63,660 bases of DNA from an uncultured bacterium. Its GTDB lineage: Bacteria > Desulfobacterota > Desulfovibrionia > Desulfovibrionales > Desulfovibrionaceae. The stretch is taken from contig CAJMLK010000011.1 in the NCBI GenBank assembly GCA_905214305.1, forward strand, positions 1 through 63,660. Reading direction: 5' to 3'. Of this stretch, positions 53,855-61,532 are shown piece after piece. Position numbers and translations under genes: made by a program. Numbering within the stretch: the first letter of the stretch is position 1; each line of letters begins with the position of its first letter. The notes under the pieces were generated by a model. That model worked only from the letters and a program-made list of their open reading frames with translations. It was not told the origin of the DNA and did not search any database.

Positions 53855-55252
53855 ATGAGAACGCGATTCAAACGCCTTGCGCTTCTGCTTTTCATTTTTG
53901 TGGTTTCCTTTGCCGTCAAAGCGGCCGCCTATGAGCTTCACAATGGGCCTACCGGCGTCATGTATTACGAGAAAGACAAATGTTTTAACGGCTACACGCT
54001 GTTTACTCCCACAGAAAAGAACAACGTCACCTACCTCATGGACATGGAAGGAAACGTTGTTCACACATGGGAAGTCAAAAATGCTGAAGGCTCCAACTTT
54101 CACGCCCGCCTCCTGCCCAACGGAAATCTCTTGCTGTTGCGCAGCGTAAAAAATGAGGACGCGCAGGCTCAAATCGGGGGTTGGGCAGGCATTCTGGATG
54201 AGGTGGACTGGGACGGCAATGTGGTCTGGTCGTATCGCATGGCCGACAAAGACCATATTTCGCACCACACTTTTGACCGCATGCCCAACGGCAATACGCT
54301 GATTCTGGGCTGGGAGCGGATTGCCAACGACAAAATGATTGCCAAGGGCCGAGATCCCAAAACCGTTCCCACTGAACCTGTGATGATCAAAGGCAAGCCG
54401 CTTACCGATTTCTGGGTGGATTTTGTGCGTGAAGTGGACAAAGACGGCAAGACCGTATGGGAATGGCATCTCATGGATCATGTCGGCAAGGGGCAAGACC
54501 AGCTTGATCCAAACTATCTCGCCCCCAAAAAAGCCGGAGCCGGTTACGACAGCTATGACTGGTCGCACTTCAACACCGTGGAATTTGTCCCCGGAAAAGA
54601 CGGCAACGACAAGATATTGCTGAACTCTCGCAATTTTTCCGAAGCACTGCTTGTGGACAGAAAGACAGGCAAGATTGAATGGCGCTGGGGCAATCCCTCT
54701 TCTCACGGCAAGGGGCAGGGTCCCACATGGTATGACGATCAGTCGCAGATCATTTTCGGTTCGCATAATGCTGCCATGGTCGGTGAAAACCTGATGTCCA
54801 TTTTTGACAACGGCTCGGAACGCGCGGAACCCAACCGCTCCCGCGTGCTGGAAATCGACATGACCACCGGCAAGATTGTCTGGGAATACGCCGCCAACGA
54901 CGGCAACAGCTTCTTCAGCTACCGTCAGGGCGCAGCGCAAAAGCTGCCCAACGGCAATTATCTGGTGACGTCCACCCAGCATGGCCACCTGTTTGAGGTC
55001 ACCCGCGATAAGAAGGTGGTGTGGGAATTTGTCAGCCCCATCATGGAAGGCAAAAACTCCCCCATCATGCTGGATGCCGAGCACGTTCTGCGCACCCCCA
55101 AGGGCGTGCCCGTAACACACATGTACCAGAACATGATCCACCGTGCCTATCGCTACGCCCCGGACTACCCCGGACTCAAGGGCAAGGACCTTTCCCCACA
55201 GGGCTATATCGTCAAGGACGGCAAGAAATGGTTTGAAGCAAACTCGAAGTAA
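53855..55252 (+). CDS. Secreted arylsulfotransferase-like (ASST) protein
   Basis: A 465-residue protein with a clear signal peptide (FVVSFAVKAAA) and a six-bladed beta-propeller pattern: repeated MDMEGNVVHTWEV, VDWDGNVVWSYRM, VDKDGKTVWEWHL, KTGKIEWRWG, TTGKIVWEYA and RDKKVVWEFV. HHTFDRMPNGNTLI, WSHFNTVEFVPGKD and FGSHNAAMV carry His residues typical of arylsulfate sulfotransferases, which move sulfate between phenols without PAPS. GAGGAGAGG gives an excellent ribosome site. The true donor and acceptor are unknown. It stands alone, with a Crp/Fnr-type site upstream and a GC hairpin downstream. Confidence 0.85.
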   Translation: MRTRFKRLALLLFIFVVSFAVKAAAYELHNGPTGVMYYEKDKCFNGYTLFTPTEKNNVTYLMDMEGNVVHTWEVKNAEGSNFHARLLPNGNLLLLRSVKNEDAQAQIGGWAGILDEVDWDGNVVWSYRMADKDHISHHTFDRMPNGNTLILGWERIANDKMIAKGRDPKTVPTEPVMIKGKPLTDFWVDFVREVDKDGKTVWEWHLMDHVGKGQDQLDPNYLAPKKAGAGYDSYDWSHFNTVEFVPGKDGNDKILLNSRNFSEALLVDRKTGKIEWRWGNPSSHGKGQGPTWYDDQSQIIFGSHNAAMVGENLMSIFDNGSERAEPNRSRVLEIDMTTGKIVWEYAANDGNSFFSYRQGAAQKLPNGNYLVTSTQHGHLFEVTRDKKVVWEFVSPIMEGKNSPIMLDAEHVLRTPKGVPVTHMYQNMIHRAYRYAPDYPGLKGKDLSPQGYIVKDGKKWFEANSK

Positions 55253-55282
55253 GCCACATCACTCGCAGCACAGCATGATAAC

Positions 55283-55310
55283 CGGCGCGGTTGCCTTGGC
55301 GGCCGCGCCG
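55283..55310 (+). terminator. Hairpin downstream of the sulfotransferase-like gene
   Basis: CGGCGCGG/CCGCGCCG around a 12-base loop, 31 bases past the stop; no T run directly after. Confidence 0.5.
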
Positions 55311-55480
55311 ACCTGGTCTGGGCATACCCGGCGAAGCAGCGATTTGACCTTTTTTTAAAAAGCCTTACTCTGGCAGCGCCGCAAAAAGTGTTTTTCCTGA
55401 GATCGAGCCTGCCCGCAAGCCCGAAAAAACGACGAATAAGCGGAATTTTTAAAAAAATTGCATAAAAATGCATTTTTTAC

Positions 55481-55509
55481 TTGCCAAGCGGAACGGAAGT
55501 GGCTAAATA
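55481..55509 (+). promoter_or_regulatory. Promoter of the tRNA-tuf operon
   Basis: TTGCCA (55481-55486), 17-base spacer, TAAATA (55504-55509), 11 bases before the first tRNA, with A/T-rich sequence upstream suited to strong transcription. Confidence 0.8.
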
Positions 55510-55520
55510 GCACTCTTGCC

Positions 55521-55596
55521 GCTGGCGTAGCTCAACTGGCAGAGCAGCTGATTTGTAATCAGCAGGTTGCGGGTTCAAGTCCCATCGCCAGCTCCA
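55521..55596 (+). tRNA. tRNA-Thr (TGT anticodon)
   Basis: Acceptor GCTGGCG/CGCCAGC, anticodon stem CTGAT/ATCAG with loop TTTGTAA (anticodon TGT), T arm GCGGGTTCAAGTCCCAT, encoded CCA. Confidence 0.97.
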
Positions 55597-55605
55597 TATT
55601 ACGCC

Positions 55606-55688
55606 GAACAAAGAACGGACATCTGCCCGGACTTTACGGCAAGAGCTGAACAAAGGACGGACACTTGCCCGACCTTTGCGGCAAGAGT
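55606..55688 (+). repeat. Tandem 42/41-bp repeat between two tRNAs
   Basis: GAACAAAGAACGGACATCTG... to 55647 is repeated from 55648 as GAACAAAGGACGGACACTTG..., each ending in GGCAAGAG. Each unit can form a small TGCC/GGCA hairpin. It fills the whole spacer, so it may be a processing site that was duplicated. Confidence 0.85.
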
Positions 55689-55774
55689 GGAGGGGTTCCC
55701 GAGTGGCCAAAGGGAACAGACTGTAAATCTGTCGTCGTAAGACTTCGGTGGTTCAAATCCACCCCCCTCCACCA
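55689..55774 (+). tRNA. tRNA-Tyr (GTA anticodon)
   Basis: Acceptor GGAGGGG/CCCCTCC, anticodon loop CTGTAAA (GTA), long variable arm (GTCGTAAGAC), T arm GGTTCAAATCC, encoded CCA; 86 bases as expected for a class II tRNA. Confidence 0.97.
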
Positions 55775-55877
55775 CCACTTTTCCGTCTTCCATTTTTTTT
55801 GGACGGTTGGTGGCTGGTTACAAAAAACTGCCTTGGCTGTAGGAGACAGGGAGCCTGTCGGGGAACTACGGTAGCGT

Positions 55878-55953
55878 GCGGGAATAGCTCAACGGCTAGA
55901 GCATCAGCCTTCCAAGCTGAGGGTTGCGGGTTCGAATCCCGTTTCCCGCTCCA
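55878..55953 (+). tRNA. tRNA-Gly (TCC anticodon)
   Basis: Acceptor GCGGGAA/TTCCCGC, anticodon stem CAGC/GCTG with loop CTTCCAA (TCC), T arm GCGGGTTCGAATCCCGT, encoded CCA. Confidence 0.97.
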
Positions 55954-56165
55954 TTCCTGCTGAATTCCTCCCCCTCAGTCAACCCGTCCGCCAATGCACG
56001 TTCCCTGGTGTCCAGGGACTGAATGCGGACAGCGGGCCGCCCAACGGTTTTTTTCCCACTGCCGCAGCCGTTACGCGAGGAGCAGGCGTTACACACGCAA
56101 GGCTTGAAGCACTTTTTTGTAACGCAGGTAAAACGCAAACATTATTTTCTCCAGGGAGACGTACA

Positions 56166-57359
<1,194 letters not shown>

Positions 57360-57363
57360 TTCT

Positions 57364-57513
57364 ATGAGAGTCAACATACTTCTGGCTTGCACTGAGTGCA
57401 AACGCCGCAACTACAGCACCCGGAAGAACAAGAAAAACACTACCGGTCGGCTGGAAATGAAAAAGTATTGCCCCTGGGACAAGAAGCACACGGTGCATCG
57501 CGAAACCAGGTAA
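57364..57513 (+). CDS. rpmG: 50S ribosomal protein L33
   Basis: A 49-residue protein beginning MRVNILLACTECKRRNYST and continuing KNKKNTTGRLEMKKYCPW, the zinc-type L33 with CxxC near the start and a later Cys (only one in the second pair). It starts 4 bases after the tuf stop. A GC hairpin (57521-57550) separates it from tRNA-Trp. Confidence 0.96.
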   Translation: MRVNILLACTECKRRNYSTRKNKKNTTGRLEMKKYCPWDKKHTVHRETR

Positions 57514-57555
57514 CATAATTCCGCCGGGGGGCGTCAAGCCCCCCGGACGGCACGC

Positions 57556-57632
57556 AGGGCAGTAGCTCTAACGGCTAGAGCGGCGGTCTCCAAAACCGCA
57601 TGTTGGGGGTTCGAATCCCTCCTGCCCTGCCA
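57556..57632 (+). tRNA. tRNA-Trp (CCA anticodon)
   Basis: Acceptor AGGGCAG/CTGCCCT, anticodon stem GCGGT/ACCGC with loop CTCCAAA (CCA), T arm GGGGGTTCGAATCCCTC, encoded CCA. Placed between rpmG and secE, as in many bacteria. Confidence 0.97.
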
Positions 57633-57654
57633 TTTTTTATCTCCGGACAACACC

Positions 57655-57894
57655 ATGGCAAAAAAACAAGCTCAAGCTGCCGACCTCAAGGCCGACAAAG
57701 CCCCCAACGTCTTCGTGCGCTTTGCGCGCTACGTTGAAGACGCCAAGGCCGAGTTGCGCAAAGTGACGTGGCCCACGGTAAAAGAAACACGTAAAGCCAC
57801 CTTGGCCGTGTTGGGCTTTGTAGCCGTGATGGCCGTCATCCTGGGGCTGGTTGACCTTGGTCTGTCATCCCTGATCAAGACCATACTGTCCTGA
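57655..57894 (+). CDS. secE: Preprotein translocase subunit SecE
   Basis: A 79-residue protein with the conserved amphipathic segment DAKAELRKVTWPTVKET followed by a single membrane helix (ATLAVLGFVAVMAVILG). It stabilises SecY in the inner membrane. It has the short one-helix form and is followed by nusG after 8 bases. Confidence 0.97.
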   Translation: MAKKQAQAADLKADKAPNVFVRFARYVEDAKAELRKVTWPTVKETRKATLAVLGFVAVMAVILGLVDLGLSSLIKTILS

Positions 57895-57902
57895 AGGCCG
57901 AT

Positions 57903-58475
57903 ATGAAAGATCCTGTTATCGACGAAACTTCCGAGCTGTCGAAAAAAGCTCGCTGGTACATCGTGCACACGTACTCGGGTTTCGAGCAGCGTGTGCAGAA
58001 AACCATTAACGAGTTGCGCCGCACCGGGCAGGAACAAGGTCTGATTGAAGAAGTTGTGGTTCCTACCGAAAAGGTCATCGAACCGACCAAGGGCGGACAA
58101 CAGCGCACATCCACGCGCAAGTTCTACCCCGGTTATGTGATGGTGCGCATGGTCATGACCGACCTGTCCTGGCATCTGGTGCAGTCCATACCCAAGGTTA
58201 CAGGTTTTGTGGGCGGCAAAAACCGTCCCACCCCCATGCGTGATGGAGAGGCGGAACGCATTCTGTCACTGATGGAAACACGCCAGGAAACCCCGCGACC
58301 CAAGTTCAACTTTGACAGGGGTGACGAGGTGCGCGTCATTGAAGGGCCTTTTGGAGGCTTTAACGGCGTGGTGGAAGACGTTAACTACGACAAGGGGAAG
58401 CTGCGCGTCTCCGTTTCCATTTTCGGGCGTCAAACCCCGGTGGAACTGGACTTTGCGCAGGTTTCCAAAGGCTAG
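57903..58475 (+). CDS. nusG: Transcription factor NusG
   Basis: A 190-residue elongation factor. The NGN domain shows ARWYIVHTYSGFEQRV-like KARWYIVHTYSGFEQRV and FYPGYVMVRM; the KOW domain shows GDEVRVIEGPFGGFNGVVEDV. It binds RNA polymerase and Rho or S10. A terminator begins at its stop codon. Confidence 0.97.
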   Translation: MKDPVIDETSELSKKARWYIVHTYSGFEQRVQKTINELRRTGQEQGLIEEVVVPTEKVIEPTKGGQQRTSTRKFYPGYVMVRMVMTDLSWHLVQSIPKVTGFVGGKNRPTPMRDGEAERILSLMETRQETPRPKFNFDRGDEVRVIEGPFGGFNGVVEDVNYDKGKLRVSVSIFGRQTPVELDFAQVSKG

Positions 58476-58499
58476 ACCCTTCGTTTCCGAAGGGTTTTT
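58476..58499 (+). terminator. Terminator after nusG
   Basis: ACCCTTCG and CGAAGGGT pair around TTTC and are followed by TTTTG, immediately after the nusG stop. Confidence 0.85.
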
Positions 58500-58646
58500 G
58501 CGGAAGGGCTCCTTCCTGTCCGCACGGCGCGTTGCAGCACCCTTGAACAGCACGCCGCACAAAGTGCCACCTAACCTTGCTTAATGACTTGCCCCCGCGC
58601 GGCGGCTACGGCCGATCTGCGCGAGCATTGATGAAGGACAAAGCAA

Positions 58647-59069
58647 ATGGCCAAAAAAGAAGTTGCCAAAATCAAATTGCAGATTCCTGCGGGCGCGGCC
58701 AACCCCTCCCCGCCGGTAGGTCCCGCCCTGGGTCAGCATGGTCTGAATATCATGGGCTTCTGCAAAGAGTTCAATGCCCGTACCCAGGACCAGAAAGGCA
58801 TGATCATTCCCGTGGTCATCACGGTCTATGCTGACCGTTCCTTCACCTTCATCACCAAGACGCCTCCGGCCTCGGTGCTGATCATGAAGGCCGCCAAGAT
58901 CGAAAAAGGTTCCGGCGAACCCAACCGTAACAAGGTTGGCAGCCTGACCCTGGCTCAGGTGGAAGAAATCGCGAAGCTCAAGCTGCCCGATCTCAACGCC
59001 GCCTGCCTGGAATCTGCCATCAAGTCCATTGCGGGTACGGCTCGCAGCATGGGCATTGACGTAAAATAA
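58647..59069 (+). CDS. rplK: 50S ribosomal protein L11
   Basis: A 140-residue protein of the GTPase-associated centre. KLQIPAGAANPSPPVGPALGQHG and the C-terminal RNA-binding IKSIAGTARSMGIDVK are typical. GAAGGAC precedes the ATG. Confidence 0.98.
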   Translation: MAKKEVAKIKLQIPAGAANPSPPVGPALGQHGLNIMGFCKEFNARTQDQKGMIIPVVITVYADRSFTFITKTPPASVLIMKAAKIEKGSGEPNRNKVGSLTLAQVEEIAKLKLPDLNAACLESAIKSIAGTARSMGIDVK

Positions 59070-59241
59070 GGCCATGTCGCACCGCCACGGGCCTGCCCGG
59101 GGCACTTGCAGCATTAACGGCCTTTGGGCGCAGCCGTCGGCTCAATGAACCGACCGCAACGCCATCGTTGAAATCAATTGTACTGCCGTCTTCTCTCAAG
59201 CAGAAAAACGGCAGGAGATGCAAAACGACAAGGATTATCTC

Positions 59242-59949
59242 ATGCCCAAACATGGCAAAAAATTTCGCAATGCTCTCGAAGGCACAGACCTTCAGGAGCG
59301 CTTCAGCGTAGAAGACGCTGTAGGCAAGTCGCTGGGCGCTGCCTTTGCCAAATTTGATGAAACCGTTGACGTCGCTATCCGTCTCGGTGTTGACCCCAAA
59401 TATTCCGACCAGATGGTGCGCGGCGCCGTTACCCTGCCCCACGGGCTTGGCAAGACCGTGCGCGTGGCCGTCTTCTGCAAAGGCGAAAAGCAGGCTGAAG
59501 CCCGCGAAGCCGGTGCGGACGTTGTTGGTGCGGAAGACCTGGTGGCCGAAGTCAAAGCAGGCAACCTCAACTTTGATGCTGCCGTTGCCACCCCTGACGT
59601 CATGGCCCTTGTGGGCCAGATCGGTCGTCTGCTTGGCCCCCGCGGCCTTATGCCCAACGCCAAGACCGGCTCCGTGACCTTTGACGTGACCAAGGCCGTG
59701 ACCGAACTCAAGGCCGGGCGCGTCGACTTCAAGGTCGACAAGGCTGGCGTGCTGCATGCGCCCCTTGGCAAGGTTTCTTTTGGTTCCGAAAAGATTCTCG
59801 GCAACCTCAAGGCCCTGCTTGATACCGTGAACCGCCTCAAGCCCTCTTCGGCCAAAGGCTCCTATCTGATTTCCATGGCGGTTTCCACCACCATGGGTCC
59901 CGGTTTCAAGGTGGACATGTCTCAGGTTAAAAAATTTCTTGAAGGGTAA
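59242..59949 (+). CDS. rplA: 50S ribosomal protein L1
   Basis: A 235-residue L1-stalk protein. PKHGKKFRNA at the N-terminus and the signature GPRGLMPNAKTGSVT are present. I prefer the ATG at 59242, with AAGGAT upstream, over the in-frame ATG at 59218 where the GGAG is too close. L1 often represses its own operon. Confidence 0.96.
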   Translation: MPKHGKKFRNALEGTDLQERFSVEDAVGKSLGAAFAKFDETVDVAIRLGVDPKYSDQMVRGAVTLPHGLGKTVRVAVFCKGEKQAEAREAGADVVGAEDLVAEVKAGNLNFDAAVATPDVMALVGQIGRLLGPRGLMPNAKTGSVTFDVTKAVTELKAGRVDFKVDKAGVLHAPLGKVSFGSEKILGNLKALLDTVNRLKPSSAKGSYLISMAVSTTMGPGFKVDMSQVKKFLEG

Positions 59950-60117
59950 CTTTCAAGTTTGATGGCGGCCTGGCTACAGGTCGCCATCAAAATGTCTAAG
60001 GAACAGGAATACGAGTCGAAGACGGCAGGCGGGCTTTTAGCCCTTAATCGCCCTGCCCAGACGCTTCTACTTTGGCTCGGCATTCCACCTGGCAACCCCG
60101 AACGTGAGAGGTATCAC
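59950..60117 (+). promoter_or_regulatory. L10 leader (rplJL autoregulation region)
   Basis: 168 bases between rplA and rplJ that can fold into several stems (for example GGCAGGCGGG/CGCCCTGCC). Bacterial rplJL mRNAs carry an L10-L12 binding leader here; position and structure fit, but I cannot verify the kink-turn. Confidence 0.5.
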
Positions 60118-60642
60118 GTGAAAAGGTCTGAAAAAGCCGCAGTTATCGAAGCCATCAAGGCCAAGGCCGACAAGGCTTCTTTTGCTGTGCTGACGGACTT
60201 CAAGGGTATGACGGTGGAAGAGCTGACGAACCTGCGTGGCAGCCTTCGCACGGCTGGCGGCGAATATCTCGTCGTTAAAAACACGCTGGCTCGTATAGCT
60301 CTGACCGACGGCACGCACGACGTTATCAAGGACAAGTTCCGTGAAAACATCGGCGTGGCCTTTGGGTTCGATGACCCTGTGGCGGTGGCCAAGGCGTTGA
60401 GTGATTTTGCTAAGCAGAGCAAGCTTTTTGAATTGCGCTGCGGCAGTCTGGACGGCAAGGCTCTTGAAGCCGCCCAGATTGACGCGCTGGCCAAGCTGCC
60501 CGGCAGGGAACAGCTTCTCGGCCATCTGCTCGGCACCATGAACGCCGTGCCCACCAATTTTGTGTCGCTGTTTGCCAACGTGCTGCGTGGCCTGCTCTAC
60601 GCCCTCAAGGGTATCGAAGAGCAGAAGTCCAACGCCGCCTAG
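60118..60642 (+). CDS. rplJ: 50S ribosomal protein L10
   Basis: A 174-residue stalk-base protein. RSEKAAVIEAIKAKADKA, VEELTNLRGSLR and YLVVKNTLARIAL match L10; the C-terminal helix binds L7/L12 dimers. The start is GTG with GAGAGG 7 bases upstream; the longer frame from 59959 covers the leader and is not real protein. Confidence 0.96.
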   Translation: MKRSEKAAVIEAIKAKADKASFAVLTDFKGMTVEELTNLRGSLRTAGGEYLVVKNTLARIALTDGTHDVIKDKFRENIGVAFGFDDPVAVAKALSDFAKQSKLFELRCGSLDGKALEAAQIDALAKLPGREQLLGHLLGTMNAVPTNFVSLFANVLRGLLYALKGIEEQKSNAA

Positions 60643-60693
60643 TTGTGCATCACCGCAATCATCCGACTTTAAGCCAAAGATCAGGAGACTATC

Positions 60694-61074
60694 ATGGCCG
60701 TTACCAAAGAAGAAGTTGTTGAATTTATCTCCAATATGACCGTTCTCGAACTCTCTGAGTTCATCAAGGAACTCGAAGAAAAGTTCGGCGTTTCCGCCGC
60801 TGCGCCTGCCGCCGCCATGATGATGGCTGCCCCCGCCGCCGCTGCTGAAGCCGCTGAAGAAAAGACCGAGTTCGACGTCATCCTGAAGGAAGCCGGCGCC
60901 AACAAGATCGGCGTCATCAAGGTTGTGCGCGCTCTGACCAGCCTGGGCCTCAAAGAAGCCAAGGAAAAGGTTGACGGCTGCCCCTCCACCCTGAAGGAAG
61001 CCGTGTCCAAGGAAGAAGCCGAAGACGCCAAGAAGCAGCTGACCGAAGCCGGCGCTGTTGTCGAAGTGAAGTAA
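60694..61074 (+). CDS. rplL: 50S ribosomal protein L7/L12
   Basis: A 126-residue acidic stalk protein: N-terminal dimer domain (FISNMTVLELSEFIKELEE), an Ala-rich hinge, and the C-terminal EKTEFDVILKEAGANKIGVI and GLKEAKEKVDGCP that contact elongation factors. Confidence 0.98.
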   Translation: MAVTKEEVVEFISNMTVLELSEFIKELEEKFGVSAAAPAAAMMMAAPAAAAEAAEEKTEFDVILKEAGANKIGVIKVVRALTSLGLKEAKEKVDGCPSTLKEAVSKEEAEDAKKQLTEAGAVVEVK

Positions 61075-61096
61075 GCACGTTTTTGACGCGCTTTTT

Positions 61097-61126
61097 AGCG
61101 GGGCCTTTTTGGCCCCGCTTTTTTTA
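61097..61126 (+). terminator. Terminator after rplL
   Basis: AGCGGGGCC and GGCCCCGCT pair around TTTTT and are followed by a run of T. It separates rplJL from rpoB, limiting read-through. Confidence 0.92.
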
Positions 61127-61199
61127 TTGGTCATTTTTGCTATTTTTTTGTTTTTGCAGGCGTATTTTCTTTTTGCCAACTGCGTATTTTTTGTTTATA

Positions 61200-61261
61200 T
61201 TTGGCAAGCGGAAAATTTTCTCCAGAAAAAGCTTGCCAAAATGTAAAATTCTTATTATGTA
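61200..61261 (+). promoter_or_regulatory. rpoB promoter with overlapping inverted repeat
   Basis: TTGCCA (61233-61238), 17-base spacer, TATGTA (61256-61261). The -35 lies in the right arm of a perfect 10-bp inverted repeat TTTGGCAAGC/GCTTGCCAAA (61200-61209, 61231-61240), so a regulator binding there would compete with polymerase. Confidence 0.6.
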
Positions 61262-61347
61262 TCCTCTTTCATGAACGGCACAGGAGGCCATTTTCTGTTT
61301 AATATAACTTACTGGATAAGTACATATTTTTAAGGTAGATACCCGAG

Positions 61348-61385
61348 CCCAAGCCCTGTTTACCCAGACAGGGATGGGTTTTTTT
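61348..61385 (+). terminator. Terminator in the rpoB leader
   Basis: CCCAAGCCCTGT and ACAGGGATGGG pair, followed by seven T residues, 90 bases downstream of the proposed promoter and 150 bases upstream of rpoB. Acts as an attenuator if rpoB is transcribed from 61261. The rest of the 61075-61532 gap is AT-rich, with no gene. Confidence 0.8.
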
Positions 61386-61532
61386 CGCCTTACCCCGCAC
61401 AGTAAGCAATTGCCTCCCGCCGTGTCTTACGCTTTCAGGGTGCAGTGACAGCAAGTTTTTTGCCCGCCGGCTTCGGCAGATACTTCTTTGTCGCTCCGCC
61501 GGGGCGCAACCGCTACCTATCTTGAGGTACCC

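Noticed and set aside
53801..55141. A 446-codon minus-strand frame opposite the sulfotransferase-like gene
   Set aside because: The plus-strand gene has a signal peptide, ideal ribosome site and propeller repeats; the opposite frame has none.
61171..61240. TTGCCAA motifs shared by the rpoB and tRNA-Thr promoters as a common operator
   Set aside because: The shared part is mostly the -35 itself; with two examples it cannot be told from promoter similarity.
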